Assembly: GCF_003367475.1 (NCBI RefSeq)
Contig: NZ_QRHA01000001.1
Location: 310,001-374,000 of the forward strand
Direction: 5' to 3'
Source of the DNA: Alteromonas aestuariivivens
GTDB taxonomy: Bacteria; Pseudomonadota; Gammaproteobacteria; Enterobacterales; Alteromonadaceae
Length of the DNA: 64,000 nt
This document shows positions 33,219 to 41,506 of the stretch, piece by piece. The notes below the pieces were generated by a model. It was given only the letters and a program-made list of their open reading frames with translations. It was not told the origin of the DNA and ran no database searches. Each line of letters begins with the position of its first letter. Within the stretch, counting starts at the first letter, position 1. Position numbers and translations under genes: made by a program.

Positions 33219-35639
33219 TCAATTCACGCTCAGATACGCTCCTTTGAAGTTCTGAGTGTTAAAGCCAATAACTGCCCGCGCTTTACTTTCGGGCTGATAA
33301 ACTATCCGGGCAACACCATTAGCCATCTCTATGTTGCTGGTACCCAATGGTGTGCCCTGGTTGTCAATCAATTGCCCTACGCCGTTGAGCACAGAGAAAT
33401 AGCCTCGTTCTGAGAAATCGGTTACCCGACTGCCCGCGCTGTCCAGTGCTTCAGCAGTTATTAAATAAGTACCGTCGGATTGTTGGGTTGCTGCCAGTCT
33501 GATGCTATCGAGCTTGCCGCTTTCTCCAACCGTATAGTGAACGGTCATAGTGTCAGTGACCTGGCTGCCGTCGGCATGAATGCCATTTACCGCTAGCTCG
33601 TTGTCACCGTCTTTGAATGGTACCTGCCATACCAGGCCGTGGGCCGGAAAGTGCCCGTATTGCCTTTGCTTTTCCCCGAGTGACTGGCCATTTAAAAACA
33701 GCTCCGCCTTTTCGGTATTACAGTAAACTTTTACCGGTCGCCCCTCCGTTGGCCCGAAACGATGGGTCCAGGTATGGGATTCGATGTAGCAAAACGGTTC
33801 ATCAGACCAATAGCTGGCAAATACGTAGTAGGCATCCTTGGGACTACCTGCGCGATCGACCAAGCCCTTTTGATTGACATAAGGTATGGGATTTTCGGGC
33901 CGCAAGGGGGTGCCAAAATCCTTGAAGGCCCACTGTGCATTACCGGCAAAATTGTCCAGTGACTCGGATACACTCAGATGCCAGTCAAACAGGTTAACGA
34001 TGTAGTTTTCATTCCAGTCAGAATCTTTGGCGACGCTGGTTACCGCAGACTGATTTACGGCTTCGGTAACCGAAACCTGCGCACCCTGCATGCCGTCGAC
34101 GGAAACTGGCGTCTCGGTATGCCGGCCTACGTGGCTGGAACCACCATATTCCATATGCAGAAAGGCAGGGTACTTTTGCATGGCGTCTTTCAATGCAGCT
34201 TCGTATTGGCCATAGGCACCTCCGTACCAGCCAGCCCAGATCGAGGGCGAAAAGGCATCGACAATTTCGGCACCCGGGTAGTATTTGCGCATTGTGGTCA
34301 GGCGTGATGGGTCGAGCTCTTTAACTAAAGCGTTGAGTTTCTTAACGTAAGGCACAATGACCTCATCGCTGCCGCCGCCGGGGAAGTCTTCCACCCAGTA
34401 CATTTCATTGCCTAATGACCAGAAGGCGATACTGGGGTGATTGAAATTCTGTTCTATCTGACGGGTCAGCAAGCGTTCGGTGTTTTGTTCCCATACTTCT
34501 CCGCCTTTACCCCCCCTGCACCAGGGCAGTTCATCCCAGATCACCAGGCCGAGTTCGTCGGCAGCTTTATACACCTCCGGATCCTGGGGGTAATGGCCGA
34601 GGCGAACAAAATTTGCACCCATTTCCTTGATCATGCGCATGTCTTTCCAATGTTGCTGATTGGAAAGTGCAGCCCCCACACCAGCGTGTTCTTCATGTCT
34701 GTGGGTGCCGCGGATCAGAGTACGTTTTCCATTAATAAAGAAGCCCTGATTGGGACGCATCTCAAACCAGCGGTATCCAAATCGGGTGTCGAGCTGATGA
34801 ATAACGGTGCGGCTGTCATCAACCAGTGCAACTTTTACCGTGTAAAGGTTGGGGGTGTCCGGTGACCACAACTGGGGTTGTGGTAATTCTGCCAATGACA
34901 CACTGAAGGAATTGAGCCCGCCTTTCAGAGTGAGGGGCAGCTGCTGCTCCAGTTGCGTTGTTCCATCGGGATTTTGGAGACTAACTACAGCCTGTGTGGC
35001 GACGGTTGAACCCGTTTTGAGTACCTGGTAATGCACTTCCGTTGTGGCAGTTTCTTGTGTGACTGCAGGCGTCGCAACCCTGACTTGCTGAATGTAAGCC
35101 GAAGGCAAAGCCTTCAGCCACACATCCCTCGTGATACCGCCGAAAATAAAAAAATCGGCTTTCTGTGAGGGGATCAGATCCGGATTGTAGCCGTTTGTTA
35201 CCCGAACCATTATGTCTGCAGTGCTGTTGGCCGTTACAAAGGGGGTAATGTCCACTTCAAACCCCAGATAGCCACCCACATGGCCTCCGGCCTTGTGGCC
35301 ATTAACGAAGACCTCGGTCTCCATGTTGGCCCCTTCAAAATACAGGACATGATTTTCAGCCTGCCCGATAGGAAGCTGTTTGCGATACCAGCTGGCCCCT
35401 CGCCGGTAACCGGGGATTGGGTCAACAGTATCGGTCGCATTCCAGGTATGGGGGAGGCTGACTGCCTGCCAATCAGAATGCGTAAGGGCCTGTTCGACGC
35501 TTGATTCATTGCTTTCAAGATATTGCCAGTCAGCATTGATGTTAGTGACGCCATAATCGGTGGCAAAACACAGAAGAGGTATCAGACTTAAGCCCACTGC
35601 CTGAAAAAGGTTACGCCACAATTGATGTGTCAATATCAT
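33219..35639 (-). CDS. glycoside hydrolase family 2 enzyme (beta-galactosidase/beta-glucuronidase type)
   Basis: An 806-residue retaining beta-glycosidase with a signal peptide (MILTHQLWRNLFQAVGLSLI, cleavage near CFAT), so periplasmic. GH2 architecture is clear: an N-terminal sugar-binding domain (SLPHTWNATDTVDPIPGYRR, then GASWYRKQL), an immunoglobulin-like domain (TPNLYTVKVALVDDSR), and the TIM barrel from GTHRHEEHAGVG. The acid/base is E412 in SLGNEM and the nucleophile E497 in HMEYGG. C-terminal beta-sandwich domains follow (VYCNTEKAELFLNGQSLGEK, a DUF4982-like module). The linkage cleaved is not predictable. In this locus it likely acts on side chains or oligomers released together with the unsaturated uronate. 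Its promoter shares a motif with the receptor gene. Confidence 0.9.
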   Translation of the reverse strand: MILTHQLWRNLFQAVGLSLIPLLCFATDYGVTNINADWQYLESNESSVEQALTHSDWQAVSLPHTWNATDTVDPIPGYRRGASWYRKQLPIGQAENHVLYFEGANMETEVFVNGHKAGGHVGGYLGFEVDITPFVTANSTADIMVRVTNGYNPDLIPSQKADFFIFGGITRDVWLKALPSAYIQQVRVATPAVTQETATTEVHYQVLKTGSTVATQAVVSLQNPDGTTQLEQQLPLTLKGGLNSFSVSLAELPQPQLWSPDTPNLYTVKVALVDDSRTVIHQLDTRFGYRWFEMRPNQGFFINGKRTLIRGTHRHEEHAGVGAALSNQQHWKDMRMIKEMGANFVRLGHYPQDPEVYKAADELGLVIWDELPWCRGGKGGEVWEQNTERLLTRQIEQNFNHPSIAFWSLGNEMYWVEDFPGGGSDEVIVPYVKKLNALVKELDPSRLTTMRKYYPGAEIVDAFSPSIWAGWYGGAYGQYEAALKDAMQKYPAFLHMEYGGSSHVGRHTETPVSVDGMQGAQVSVTEAVNQSAVTSVAKDSDWNENYIVNLFDWHLSVSESLDNFAGNAQWAFKDFGTPLRPENPIPYVNQKGLVDRAGSPKDAYYVFASYWSDEPFCYIESHTWTHRFGPTEGRPVKVYCNTEKAELFLNGQSLGEKQRQYGHFPAHGLVWQVPFKDGDNELAVNGIHADGSQVTDTMTVHYTVGESGKLDSIRLAATQQSDGTYLITAEALDSAGSRVTDFSERGYFSVLNGVGQLIDNQGTPLGTSNIEMANGVARIVYQPESKARAVIGFNTQNFKGAYLSVN

Positions 35640-35774
35640 AAACCAAACCCTGTTGAGTATTTGCTCGTAGCCATGTAGCCCATTTCAGACCTGTCGTCTG
35701 AGCCGCTTGCCAATGTATGAAACGGCTTTCCAAGACTGAAAGGTACCCATTTTTTATTAATGTCATATGGCTAA

Positions 35775-35787
35775 GTGGTAATGCCAA
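35775..35787. promoter_or_regulatory. UxuR/ExuR-like operator, weaker copy
   Basis: GTGGTAATGCCAA matches TTGGTAATACCAA (36052-36064) at 11 of 13 positions. It lies about 140 bases upstream of the GH2 start and could let the adjacent FadR-type regulator control that gene. Confidence 0.45.
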
Positions 35788-35860
35788 TATTTCCAGTCTA
35801 GCGAGCTGTACACCACTTGTCCATAGTGAAAGTTACGAAATATTAACAAATGATAAACTT

Positions 35861-35884
35861 TGTGAGTGAATTTGATTCATATTG
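35861..35884. promoter_or_regulatory. 24-bp motif shared by TonB receptor and GH2 promoters (copy 2)
   Basis: TGTGAGTGAATTTGATTCA followed by TATTG. This copy contains the palindrome TGAAT-TTG-ATTCA, which is degenerate in the receptor copy at 33091. It lies 222 bases from the GH2 start, further away than the 80 bases seen at the receptor gene. Confidence 0.5.
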
Positions 35885-36051
35885 TGGGCTGTTTGGTATG
35901 CCGGTTTGTATCGGTATAATCTCTTTATATATCAATGACTTTTAATTTTTGTCAGGTATGGTTGTTTTGGGTTAGGTTATGTTTTTGTAATTTTGTATGG
36001 TTATATTGGCTATTTTGTTTTCGATTTTAAGCAAACTGGAATAGAATTCGT

Positions 36052-36064
36052 TTGGTAATACCAA
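36052..36064. promoter_or_regulatory. UxuR/ExuR-like operator before the GntR gene
   Basis: TTGGTA-A-TACCAA is a perfect palindrome and closely resembles the E. coli UxuR/ExuR consensus (TTGGTATACCAA, from memory). It is 46 bases before the regulator start, fitting autoregulation by a hexuronate-responsive FadR-type protein. Confidence 0.68.
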
Positions 36065-36109
36065 TTCAGGTGCAATTAATCGAAACAGAAGTTTTGTCAG
36101 GGTGCGTAA

Positions 36110-36805
36110 ATGGAGCTGGAAGCAATTAAAACACAGCGGCTGTATGTCAAAGTTGCTGAACAAATATCTAATCTGGTCAAAAGCGGCGAATTGTCATCAG
36201 GCCAGCGATTGCCTTCTGAACGGGATCTGGCAGAGAAGCTTGGAGTCAGCCGGCCCACCATCCGGGAAGCCATGATTGCGCTCGAGTTGGCCGGTATTAT
36301 TGAAATCAGAACCGGCTCGGGCATCTATGTACTTGATCAGTCACCGGAACTGACGCTGGAAGATGAAGGTGTTGGCCCCTTTGAGATACTGGATACCCGA
36401 TATATTCTGGAATCAGAGGCCTGTGCATTGGCCGCCGCCAGGATCACCGACAAGCAACTGGCTGAGTTAAAAGATATTATCCTGGAGATGGAGGAAGAGG
36501 AAAAACGTCCTGATGCCTCTGAAAAGGCGGATATGAAGTTTCATTTACTGATAGCGGAAGCCAGCCAGAATTCTGCCATTAGCGTGATCATTAAGTGGTT
36601 GTGGGAGTTGAGAAACCGCTCTTCACTGAGCCAGCTGTTTATGTCCCGGTTGCGCAAAGAAGGTATTCATCCGTCGATCAACGAGCACAGGAAAATTCTT
36701 CGGGCACTGGAACGGCGCGATCCTGAACGCGCGCGAAGCGCTATGAAAGCGCACATTGAAAATGCGACTGAAGCTGCCTCGGCGTATTTTGATTCTGGCA
36801 GGTAA
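36110..36805 (+). CDS. FadR-type GntR regulator (probable UxuR/ExuR-like)
   Basis: A 231-residue transcription factor. The winged helix-turn-helix is at about residues 8-75 (LPSERDLAEKLGVSRPTIRE, then AMIALELAGIIEIRTGSGIYVL). The FCD ligand domain is at about 95-225, with a D-x3-H-type metal site in ADMKFHLLIAEASQNSA and a later NEHRKILRALE. UxuR and ExuR of enterobacteria are of this type and respond to hexuronates or fructuronate. It is followed by uxuA (181-base gap) and preceded by a UxuR-like palindrome, so it is probably the local hexuronate repressor. I withhold a gene symbol because the effector is not known. Confidence 0.88.
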   Translation: MELEAIKTQRLYVKVAEQISNLVKSGELSSGQRLPSERDLAEKLGVSRPTIREAMIALELAGIIEIRTGSGIYVLDQSPELTLEDEGVGPFEILDTRYILESEACALAAARITDKQLAELKDIILEMEEEEKRPDASEKADMKFHLLIAEASQNSAISVIIKWLWELRNRSSLSQLFMSRLRKEGIHPSINEHRKILRALERRDPERARSAMKAHIENATEAASAYFDSGR

Positions 36806-36947
36806 CTGTACCGCAACGTTAAATTGTTAATTTTTTGAGGTTGAACTACCGCGAGTCGGACCTGAAATACCAGGTTTTGGCTCTGTACCTACCATTATGC
36901 TGTTGTATTTTTAGCCATGATTGTGCTTAAATTGATAAGGTGGCCTT

Positions 36948-36957
36948 ACCAATTGGT
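36948..36957. promoter_or_regulatory. palindrome ACCAATTGGT before uxuA
   Basis: A perfect 10-bp palindrome 30 bases upstream of the uxuA start. It has the half-sites of the UxuR-type operator in the opposite (everted) order, ACCAA-TTGGT, so it may or may not bind the same regulator. Confidence 0.4.
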
Positions 36958-36986
36958 TGGGGCGTTGAAATTTTTAGGACAACAGT

Positions 36987-38162
36987 ATGAAAGAAACCTG
37001 GCGCTGGTTTGGCCCAAACGACTCCATTACTCTGGAAATGATAGCCCAGGCGGGAGCCACGGGTATTGTTACTGCACTGCATGAGGTACCTACCGGACAA
37101 GTCTGGCCTTACGACACTCTGGTAGAACGTAAGCAGATGATCGAGCAGGCAGGCCTGACATGGTCAGTCATTGAGAGCGTTCCGGTTCATAATGACATTA
37201 AAACCCGAACCGGTAATTTTCAGACCTACATTGAAAACTACAAGCAAAGCGTGATGAATGCCGGCAAAGCCGGTATTGAGTACATTTGCTACAACTTTAT
37301 GCCGGTGGTCGACTGGACACGCACCAATCTGAATTATCGCCTGCCTAACAACAGTTTTGCCCTGCGTTTCGAGATGAGTGATTTTATTACTTACGACGTT
37401 TTCGTACTTGAGCGCAAAAACGCCCGCGATGATTATACCGATGAACAACTTCAGAAGGCTGAACAGCGATTTAATGCACTCACTCAGGACGAACTGAAGT
37501 TGCTGGAGGAAAACATCATTGCCGGTTTACCCGGCGGTGAGGGTTCCTATGACCGTGAATCCATTAAAGTAGCCATTGGTGAGTTCATTGAACTGGGCAC
37601 CGAGGGCCTGAGAAACAATCTGTTCGCCTTTTTACGTGAAATCATTCCGGTCGCAGAAGAGTACGGCGTTAAGATGTGTATTCATCCGGACGATCCGCCG
37701 TTCTCGCTGTTTGGTCTGCCCAGAATTGTCTCTACCCAGGACGATGCCCGTAAGGTAGTGACCGCCGTTCCAAGCCAATCCAATGGCCTTACCCTGTGTG
37801 CGGGCTCCTATGGCGCCCGAGGCGACAACAATCTGGTCAGCATGGCAGAAGAGTTTGCGGAAAAGATTTATTTTGTCCACCTTCGTAACGTGATCCGGGA
37901 AGCAGACGGTTCTTTTTATGAATCTGAGCATCTGTCCGGAGATAACGACATGGTAGGGTTAATTGGGGCTTTGCTGGATGCCGAAGAGAAAACCGGCTTG
38001 CAAATACCCATGCGACCGGATCACGGCCATCTGATGGCAGACGAGATTAATGCAGAGGGCGTTAAACCGGGTTATTCCTATATGGGGCGGTTAAAAGGGC
38101 TCGCTGAGTTACGTGGTGTGATCCATACGTTCACGGAATTCAAAAAACTGGGTTTGCGTTGA
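36987..38162 (+). CDS. uxuA: mannonate dehydratase
   Basis: A 391-residue cytoplasmic TIM-barrel enzyme that dehydrates D-mannonate to 2-keto-3-deoxy-D-gluconate in the glucuronate branch of hexuronate catabolism. The start MKETWRWFGPNDSITLEMIA, the metal-site region KMCIHPDDPPFSLFGLPRIV (about 229-248), and the C-terminal MRPDHGHLMADE (about 341-352) are characteristic of UxuA. Length is as in E. coli (394). UxuB, KdgK and KdgA are not in the window and must be encoded elsewhere. The gene links the extracellular uronyl hydrolases to central metabolism and implies that the polysaccharide contains glucuronic (or iduronic) acid. Confidence 0.96.
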   Translation: MKETWRWFGPNDSITLEMIAQAGATGIVTALHEVPTGQVWPYDTLVERKQMIEQAGLTWSVIESVPVHNDIKTRTGNFQTYIENYKQSVMNAGKAGIEYICYNFMPVVDWTRTNLNYRLPNNSFALRFEMSDFITYDVFVLERKNARDDYTDEQLQKAEQRFNALTQDELKLLEENIIAGLPGGEGSYDRESIKVAIGEFIELGTEGLRNNLFAFLREIIPVAEEYGVKMCIHPDDPPFSLFGLPRIVSTQDDARKVVTAVPSQSNGLTLCAGSYGARGDNNLVSMAEEFAEKIYFVHLRNVIREADGSFYESEHLSGDNDMVGLIGALLDAEEKTGLQIPMRPDHGHLMADEINAEGVKPGYSYMGRLKGLAELRGVIHTFTEFKKLGLR

Positions 38163-38257
38163 TACCTTTTCTGAGGCAGGCAGAGTCTTTATGAAATAGG
38201 ACTTGCCGTCGACGTTCTGAATTATCGGCAGTGCAGAATTGTCGATTTGCTGTGTTG

Positions 38258-38289
38258 AAAACCAGTACCTATTTGGGTACTGGTTTTTT
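38258..38289. terminator. bidirectional rho-independent terminator
   Basis: AAAACCAGTACC (38258-38269) pairs over 12 bp with GGTACTGGTTTT (38276-38287), followed by further T. It separates uxuA from the convergent second uronyl hydrolase gene. Confidence 0.93.
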
Positions 38290-38325
38290 GCGTTTAAGCC
38301 ACAGTAGATAGTGTGGCGGCCCCGA

Positions 38326-39540
38326 TTAGTCAGGGGCCGAACAGTAGTCCAGTTGATTGTTGGCCGGTTGTGACTGACACCGTTTATACAGTTCAGATGC
38401 TGCGAGCAGGACCGCACCGGTGCCGTACAGCTGGGTACTGTCTTCCACTACAGATTCAGGGCCAAAGCCTATTTGCTGAACCCAGGTCAGGCTGCCATCG
38501 TCGCGCACTGAGTTTTTCATGGCTTGCCAGGCTTTATCTATGATTGGGTTGTAGGTGGCGGCATCCAGTAAGCCATTGTCAACCCCCCAAACCAGACCGT
38601 AGAGGAAGAATGCCGTTCCACTGAGTTCTTTTGAGGTTTGCTCTGGTGCCATCAGGGATGCTGCCCAGAATCCGTCTTCACGCTGGGTTTTCACCAGACC
38701 TTTTGCCATACGTTTAAACAGGGCTTCGTATTTGTCCTTGTGATTGTTGGGTAGTCCGTCCAGCCCTTCCAGAATATCGACCATTGCCGCGAAAACCCAG
38801 CCGTTGCCCCGGCCCCAGTGTACGTCTTCGCCAAAGTCTCCCTTTTTGCCAATAAACCGGGAGTCACGGAAATAGAAGCCGGTTTTTTCGTTGAAGAGGT
38901 AGTCGGTAGCGGCCCAGAATTCGTGATTAAAGAACTCAAAAATTTCATCATTACCAGTGATGTGCGCAATGTCTATCCACACTGCGGAAGCCATGAAAAG
39001 CGCGTCCGACCAGCACCAGCGCAGTTGGCACAGGCGCAGTTCCTGTTCTCCCAGAGCGTCGCTGTTGAAAGCCAGATCAACATTGGGTTTGGCCTCGGCG
39101 ATGTGGGTAAGCAGGTTCTTTGATGCCAGTATGGCTTGTTCGCCAGCTCTTCCGCTCAGGTATAAATCAGTGTAGACCTGGCCTACCGCGTAATCGTCAG
39201 CATGATACGCCCGCGGGCCGAGTAAAAAGTGATTGGTATCGTCCGCCCAATGCAGGATATCGCGATAAAGCGCACCATTCTGGGTGGTGTCAGCCCAGCG
39301 GTTAAGGCCTACGTAAAATGCAGCGTGTACCCAGCCCCAGGTGTTGTAGGTTTGTTTGTGAAAACTGGGAATGTAATCAAAGTTATCTAAATGTTGCAGT
39401 TGCCAGTCAGCAACCTGGTTGGCAATCTTTTCAACCTGGTACTGAGGCTGCGCGTCCTGCTGGCACTGGGCCTTACCAGCGACACCTGCAACCATCAAAG
39501 CCAGCGCCAACCGACCTAATTTTGATTTTAATCTGCTCAC
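38326..39540 (-). CDS. second GH105/GH88-type unsaturated uronyl hydrolase
   Basis: A 404-residue paralogue of the enzyme at 28542. The signal peptide (MSRLKSKLGRLALALMVAG, cleavage near AQCQ) has no convincing lipobox, so it is probably a soluble periplasmic protein. D179 in RWCWSDALFMASAVW is the likely catalytic acid. Other shared landmarks are YHADDYAVGQVYTDLYL, FRDSRFIGKKGDFGEDVHWG, RGNGWVFAAMVDI and DSTQLYGTGAVLLAASELY. Two uronyl hydrolases of different cell location suggest different oligomer specificities. It is divergent from a GntR regulator with a palindrome in the shared promoter. Assignment to GH105 rather than GH88 is by overall likeness. Confidence 0.87.
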   Translation of the reverse strand: MSRLKSKLGRLALALMVAGVAGKAQCQQDAQPQYQVEKIANQVADWQLQHLDNFDYIPSFHKQTYNTWGWVHAAFYVGLNRWADTTQNGALYRDILHWADDTNHFLLGPRAYHADDYAVGQVYTDLYLSGRAGEQAILASKNLLTHIAEAKPNVDLAFNSDALGEQELRLCQLRWCWSDALFMASAVWIDIAHITGNDEIFEFFNHEFWAATDYLFNEKTGFYFRDSRFIGKKGDFGEDVHWGRGNGWVFAAMVDILEGLDGLPNNHKDKYEALFKRMAKGLVKTQREDGFWAASLMAPEQTSKELSGTAFFLYGLVWGVDNGLLDAATYNPIIDKAWQAMKNSVRDDGSLTWVQQIGFGPESVVEDSTQLYGTGAVLLAASELYKRCQSQPANNQLDYCSAPD

Positions 39541-39584
39541 GATTATGCCTCTTGTGTTTTTACAATTTTTGCTAAAATGTTACA

Positions 39585-39600
39585 TGTATGATGTCATACA
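39585..39600. promoter_or_regulatory. palindrome TGTATGA-TG-TCATACA in the divergent promoter
   Basis: Perfect 7-bp half-sites with a 2-base spacer, 45 bases before the uronyl hydrolase start and about 185 bases before the GntR gene. This is a good candidate operator for the adjacent FadR-type regulator. Confidence 0.62.
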
Positions 39601-39785
39601 ACAACTGGGGCAACAACAGACTTTTGTGCAAAAAGGGACCTTTCCCTGAGTTTGGTTTGTCAGTATATTTTGTGCCGTATTTCTGGCGGAAATCTTCAGC
39701 ACGGGTTGTGCTCCGTTGTAAGTTTTTTTGGGCTGGCGGTCATAAATTGCCAGACGGACTTTTTAAACATTGAATAAGAATCTGG

Positions 39786-40529
39786 ATGGAAAAAACACAA
39801 GGCAATATCAGTCTCGGCAGGGTTAGTTCATCTTCTCTGACATCGGAACTGACCGCAAAATTGCGCTCATATATACAATCCCAGCAGGTTAAAGTGGGCG
39901 ACAAACTGCCAACGGAAAAGGCCATCGCAGAGGAAGCGGGGGTAAGCAGAACTGTCGTGCGGGAAGCGCTGGCAAGGTTGAGTGCTGAGGGGCTGATTGA
40001 CGTCCGGCGGGGGGTTGGCGTTTATGTGCTCAGCAAGTCACCTTCCCGCGCGTTCCACATTTCTTCCACCGAACTGAACATTGCTGAGAACGCCTGTCAG
40101 TTACTGGAAATCCGCATGGCCGTTGAAACCGAAATGGCGGGTTTGGCTGCCGAACGCCGTACCGAATCAATGGCAACGAAGTTGCAAGAATTGCAGGATG
40201 AGTTTGGTGCCCGGCTAACTCTGGGGGAATCCTTGATTGACGAAGATTTTCAGTTGCATTTGTGCATAGCCGAAGCGTCGCAGAACAGCTATTTTGAACG
40301 ATTTTTGCAATTCATCGGAAAACAGATGATCCCGGATCGAACCGTTGCCATGGCGGCTGCGGCAGAGCATATGACTATCATTGATTACCTGCATTTGATT
40401 CATGAGGAGCATCAGGATATCGTAGATGCAATTATCTCGCAGGATAAACCTGCGGCCCAGGCTGCGGCCCGAAAACACATAGGTAACAGTTTGCAGCGCT
40501 ACCGTAAGGTTCTGAAAAATAAAGCGTAA
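39786..40529 (+). CDS. second FadR-type GntR regulator
   Basis: A 247-residue transcription factor. The winged helix-turn-helix (about residues 15-82) reads LPTEKAIAEEAGVSRTVVRE, then ALARLSAEGLIDVRRGVGVYV. The FCD domain (about 100-240) has DEDFQLHLCIAEASQNSYF with the D-x3-H-like site and a later HEEHQDIVDAI. It is of the KdgR/UxuR-like FadR subgroup that answers to sugar acids. It is divergent from the second uronyl hydrolase and probably controls it via the palindrome at 39585. Two FadR-type regulators in one locus may sense successive pathway intermediates. Confidence 0.87.
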   Translation: MEKTQGNISLGRVSSSSLTSELTAKLRSYIQSQQVKVGDKLPTEKAIAEEAGVSRTVVREALARLSAEGLIDVRRGVGVYVLSKSPSRAFHISSTELNIAENACQLLEIRMAVETEMAGLAAERRTESMATKLQELQDEFGARLTLGESLIDEDFQLHLCIAEASQNSYFERFLQFIGKQMIPDRTVAMAAAAEHMTIIDYLHLIHEEHQDIVDAIISQDKPAAQAAARKHIGNSLQRYRKVLKNKA

Positions 40530-40546
40530 TTCGCAATAAAGGCAAG

Positions 40547-41236
40547 CTATTGTTTTAGGCAGGCATGCAAGCGCTCATACTGCGGGCAACCAGGGTTGAG
40601 GTATATGCCGACTGGCGTATGTAATAGCGGTTCTGCTGCCAGTTGAAGGTTTAACCCGGGATTGGTTTTTTCTGCCAGTGCTGCACTGACCTTGTCCGCC
40701 ATGACAAAATCTACCCTGCCAAGCTGCAACAGGCTGAACCCCTGGTTGAGGCTTTCTATATAGACCAGCTTAAGGCCCCGCATAATAAGTTGCTGATGGA
40801 TTTCACCCTTGCTGGAGGGTCGCAGAACAGCAACGCTTTTTCCTGTGGTTAACTGACGGTCGTTGAGACTGAAGTGCCCTTGTTTACGAATTCGGGCAAG
40901 GCCGATTATCACTTCGCCGTCAGACAAACGGTAAAAGTTGGTTGAAACATCCCCTGCCAAAGGGGGATAGAAGCTTGCACACCAGTTATTGTCCTGGATC
41001 CAGGTGTGTGCCCTTGCAGGCGGCACTATCAATGGTTCCACCTGGGTTGAACAGTTCTGAAGTTTTTCCCGCAGCAGACGGAACGCAATGCCGTTGTTTT
41101 CCATATCGATGCTGGTGAAAGGCGGGTACTCCACCGCCAATACCGGAACGGAATGGTTTTGTGCCAAACTGCTGAAGGCTGGCAGCAGCAGGCCTGTAGC
41201 TGTAACTAAGAATCTGGATAAAAACGACTTTTTCAT
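40547..41236 (-). CDS. periplasmic solute-binding-like protein (SBP type 3 fold), no transporter partner
   Basis: A 229-residue secreted protein with a signal peptide (MKKSFLSRFLVTATGLLLPA, cleavage near SLAQ). The start of the mature part, VPVLAVEYPPFTSIDMENNG, followed by IAFRLLREKLQN, is the amino-acid-binding-protein pattern. VLRPSSKGEIHQQLIMRG and LLQLGRVDFVMADKVSAAL follow the type 3 fold. Length is slightly short. No ABC permease or ATPase gene is near, so it is more likely an orphan binding or sensor protein of the kind common in marine gammaproteobacteria. It converges with the GntR gene at a 17-base gap. No ligand can be named. Confidence 0.7.
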   Translation of the reverse strand: MKKSFLSRFLVTATGLLLPAFSSLAQNHSVPVLAVEYPPFTSIDMENNGIAFRLLREKLQNCSTQVEPLIVPPARAHTWIQDNNWCASFYPPLAGDVSTNFYRLSDGEVIIGLARIRKQGHFSLNDRQLTTGKSVAVLRPSSKGEIHQQLIMRGLKLVYIESLNQGFSLLQLGRVDFVMADKVSAALAEKTNPGLNLQLAAEPLLHTPVGIYLNPGCPQYERLHACLKQ

Positions 41237-41506
41237 ATTGTGCGGGCATTTGCCCCTTAATTTCGACCGGGATTAAATACAACGTCCGATTAAGCCTGGC
41301 TCCTTGACATGGTGCCCGCCTGACACAACGGGCCGCAATGATACTATGCGATTGCACAAAAACTGATCGGAACAGAGCGATGCTGTCGCTGCGAGTTTTT
41401 CAGCCTGAGGTATGGCTGACTGAACGCAGTCTCATTGCACTGAACGGTGACACCGCATAAAGTAGTGCAGACAATTGACACTCGACGATTTATACAGGCA
41501 ATAAAA

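Larger units (their letters stand above)
35640..36109. other. 470-base divergent regulatory region
   Basis: AT-rich DNA between the GH2 gene (minus) and the GntR gene (plus). It holds two TGGTAAT-x-CCA palindromes (35775-35787 and 36052-36064) and the second copy of the motif shared with the receptor promoter (35861-35884). No open frame here is convincing. Confidence 0.7.
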
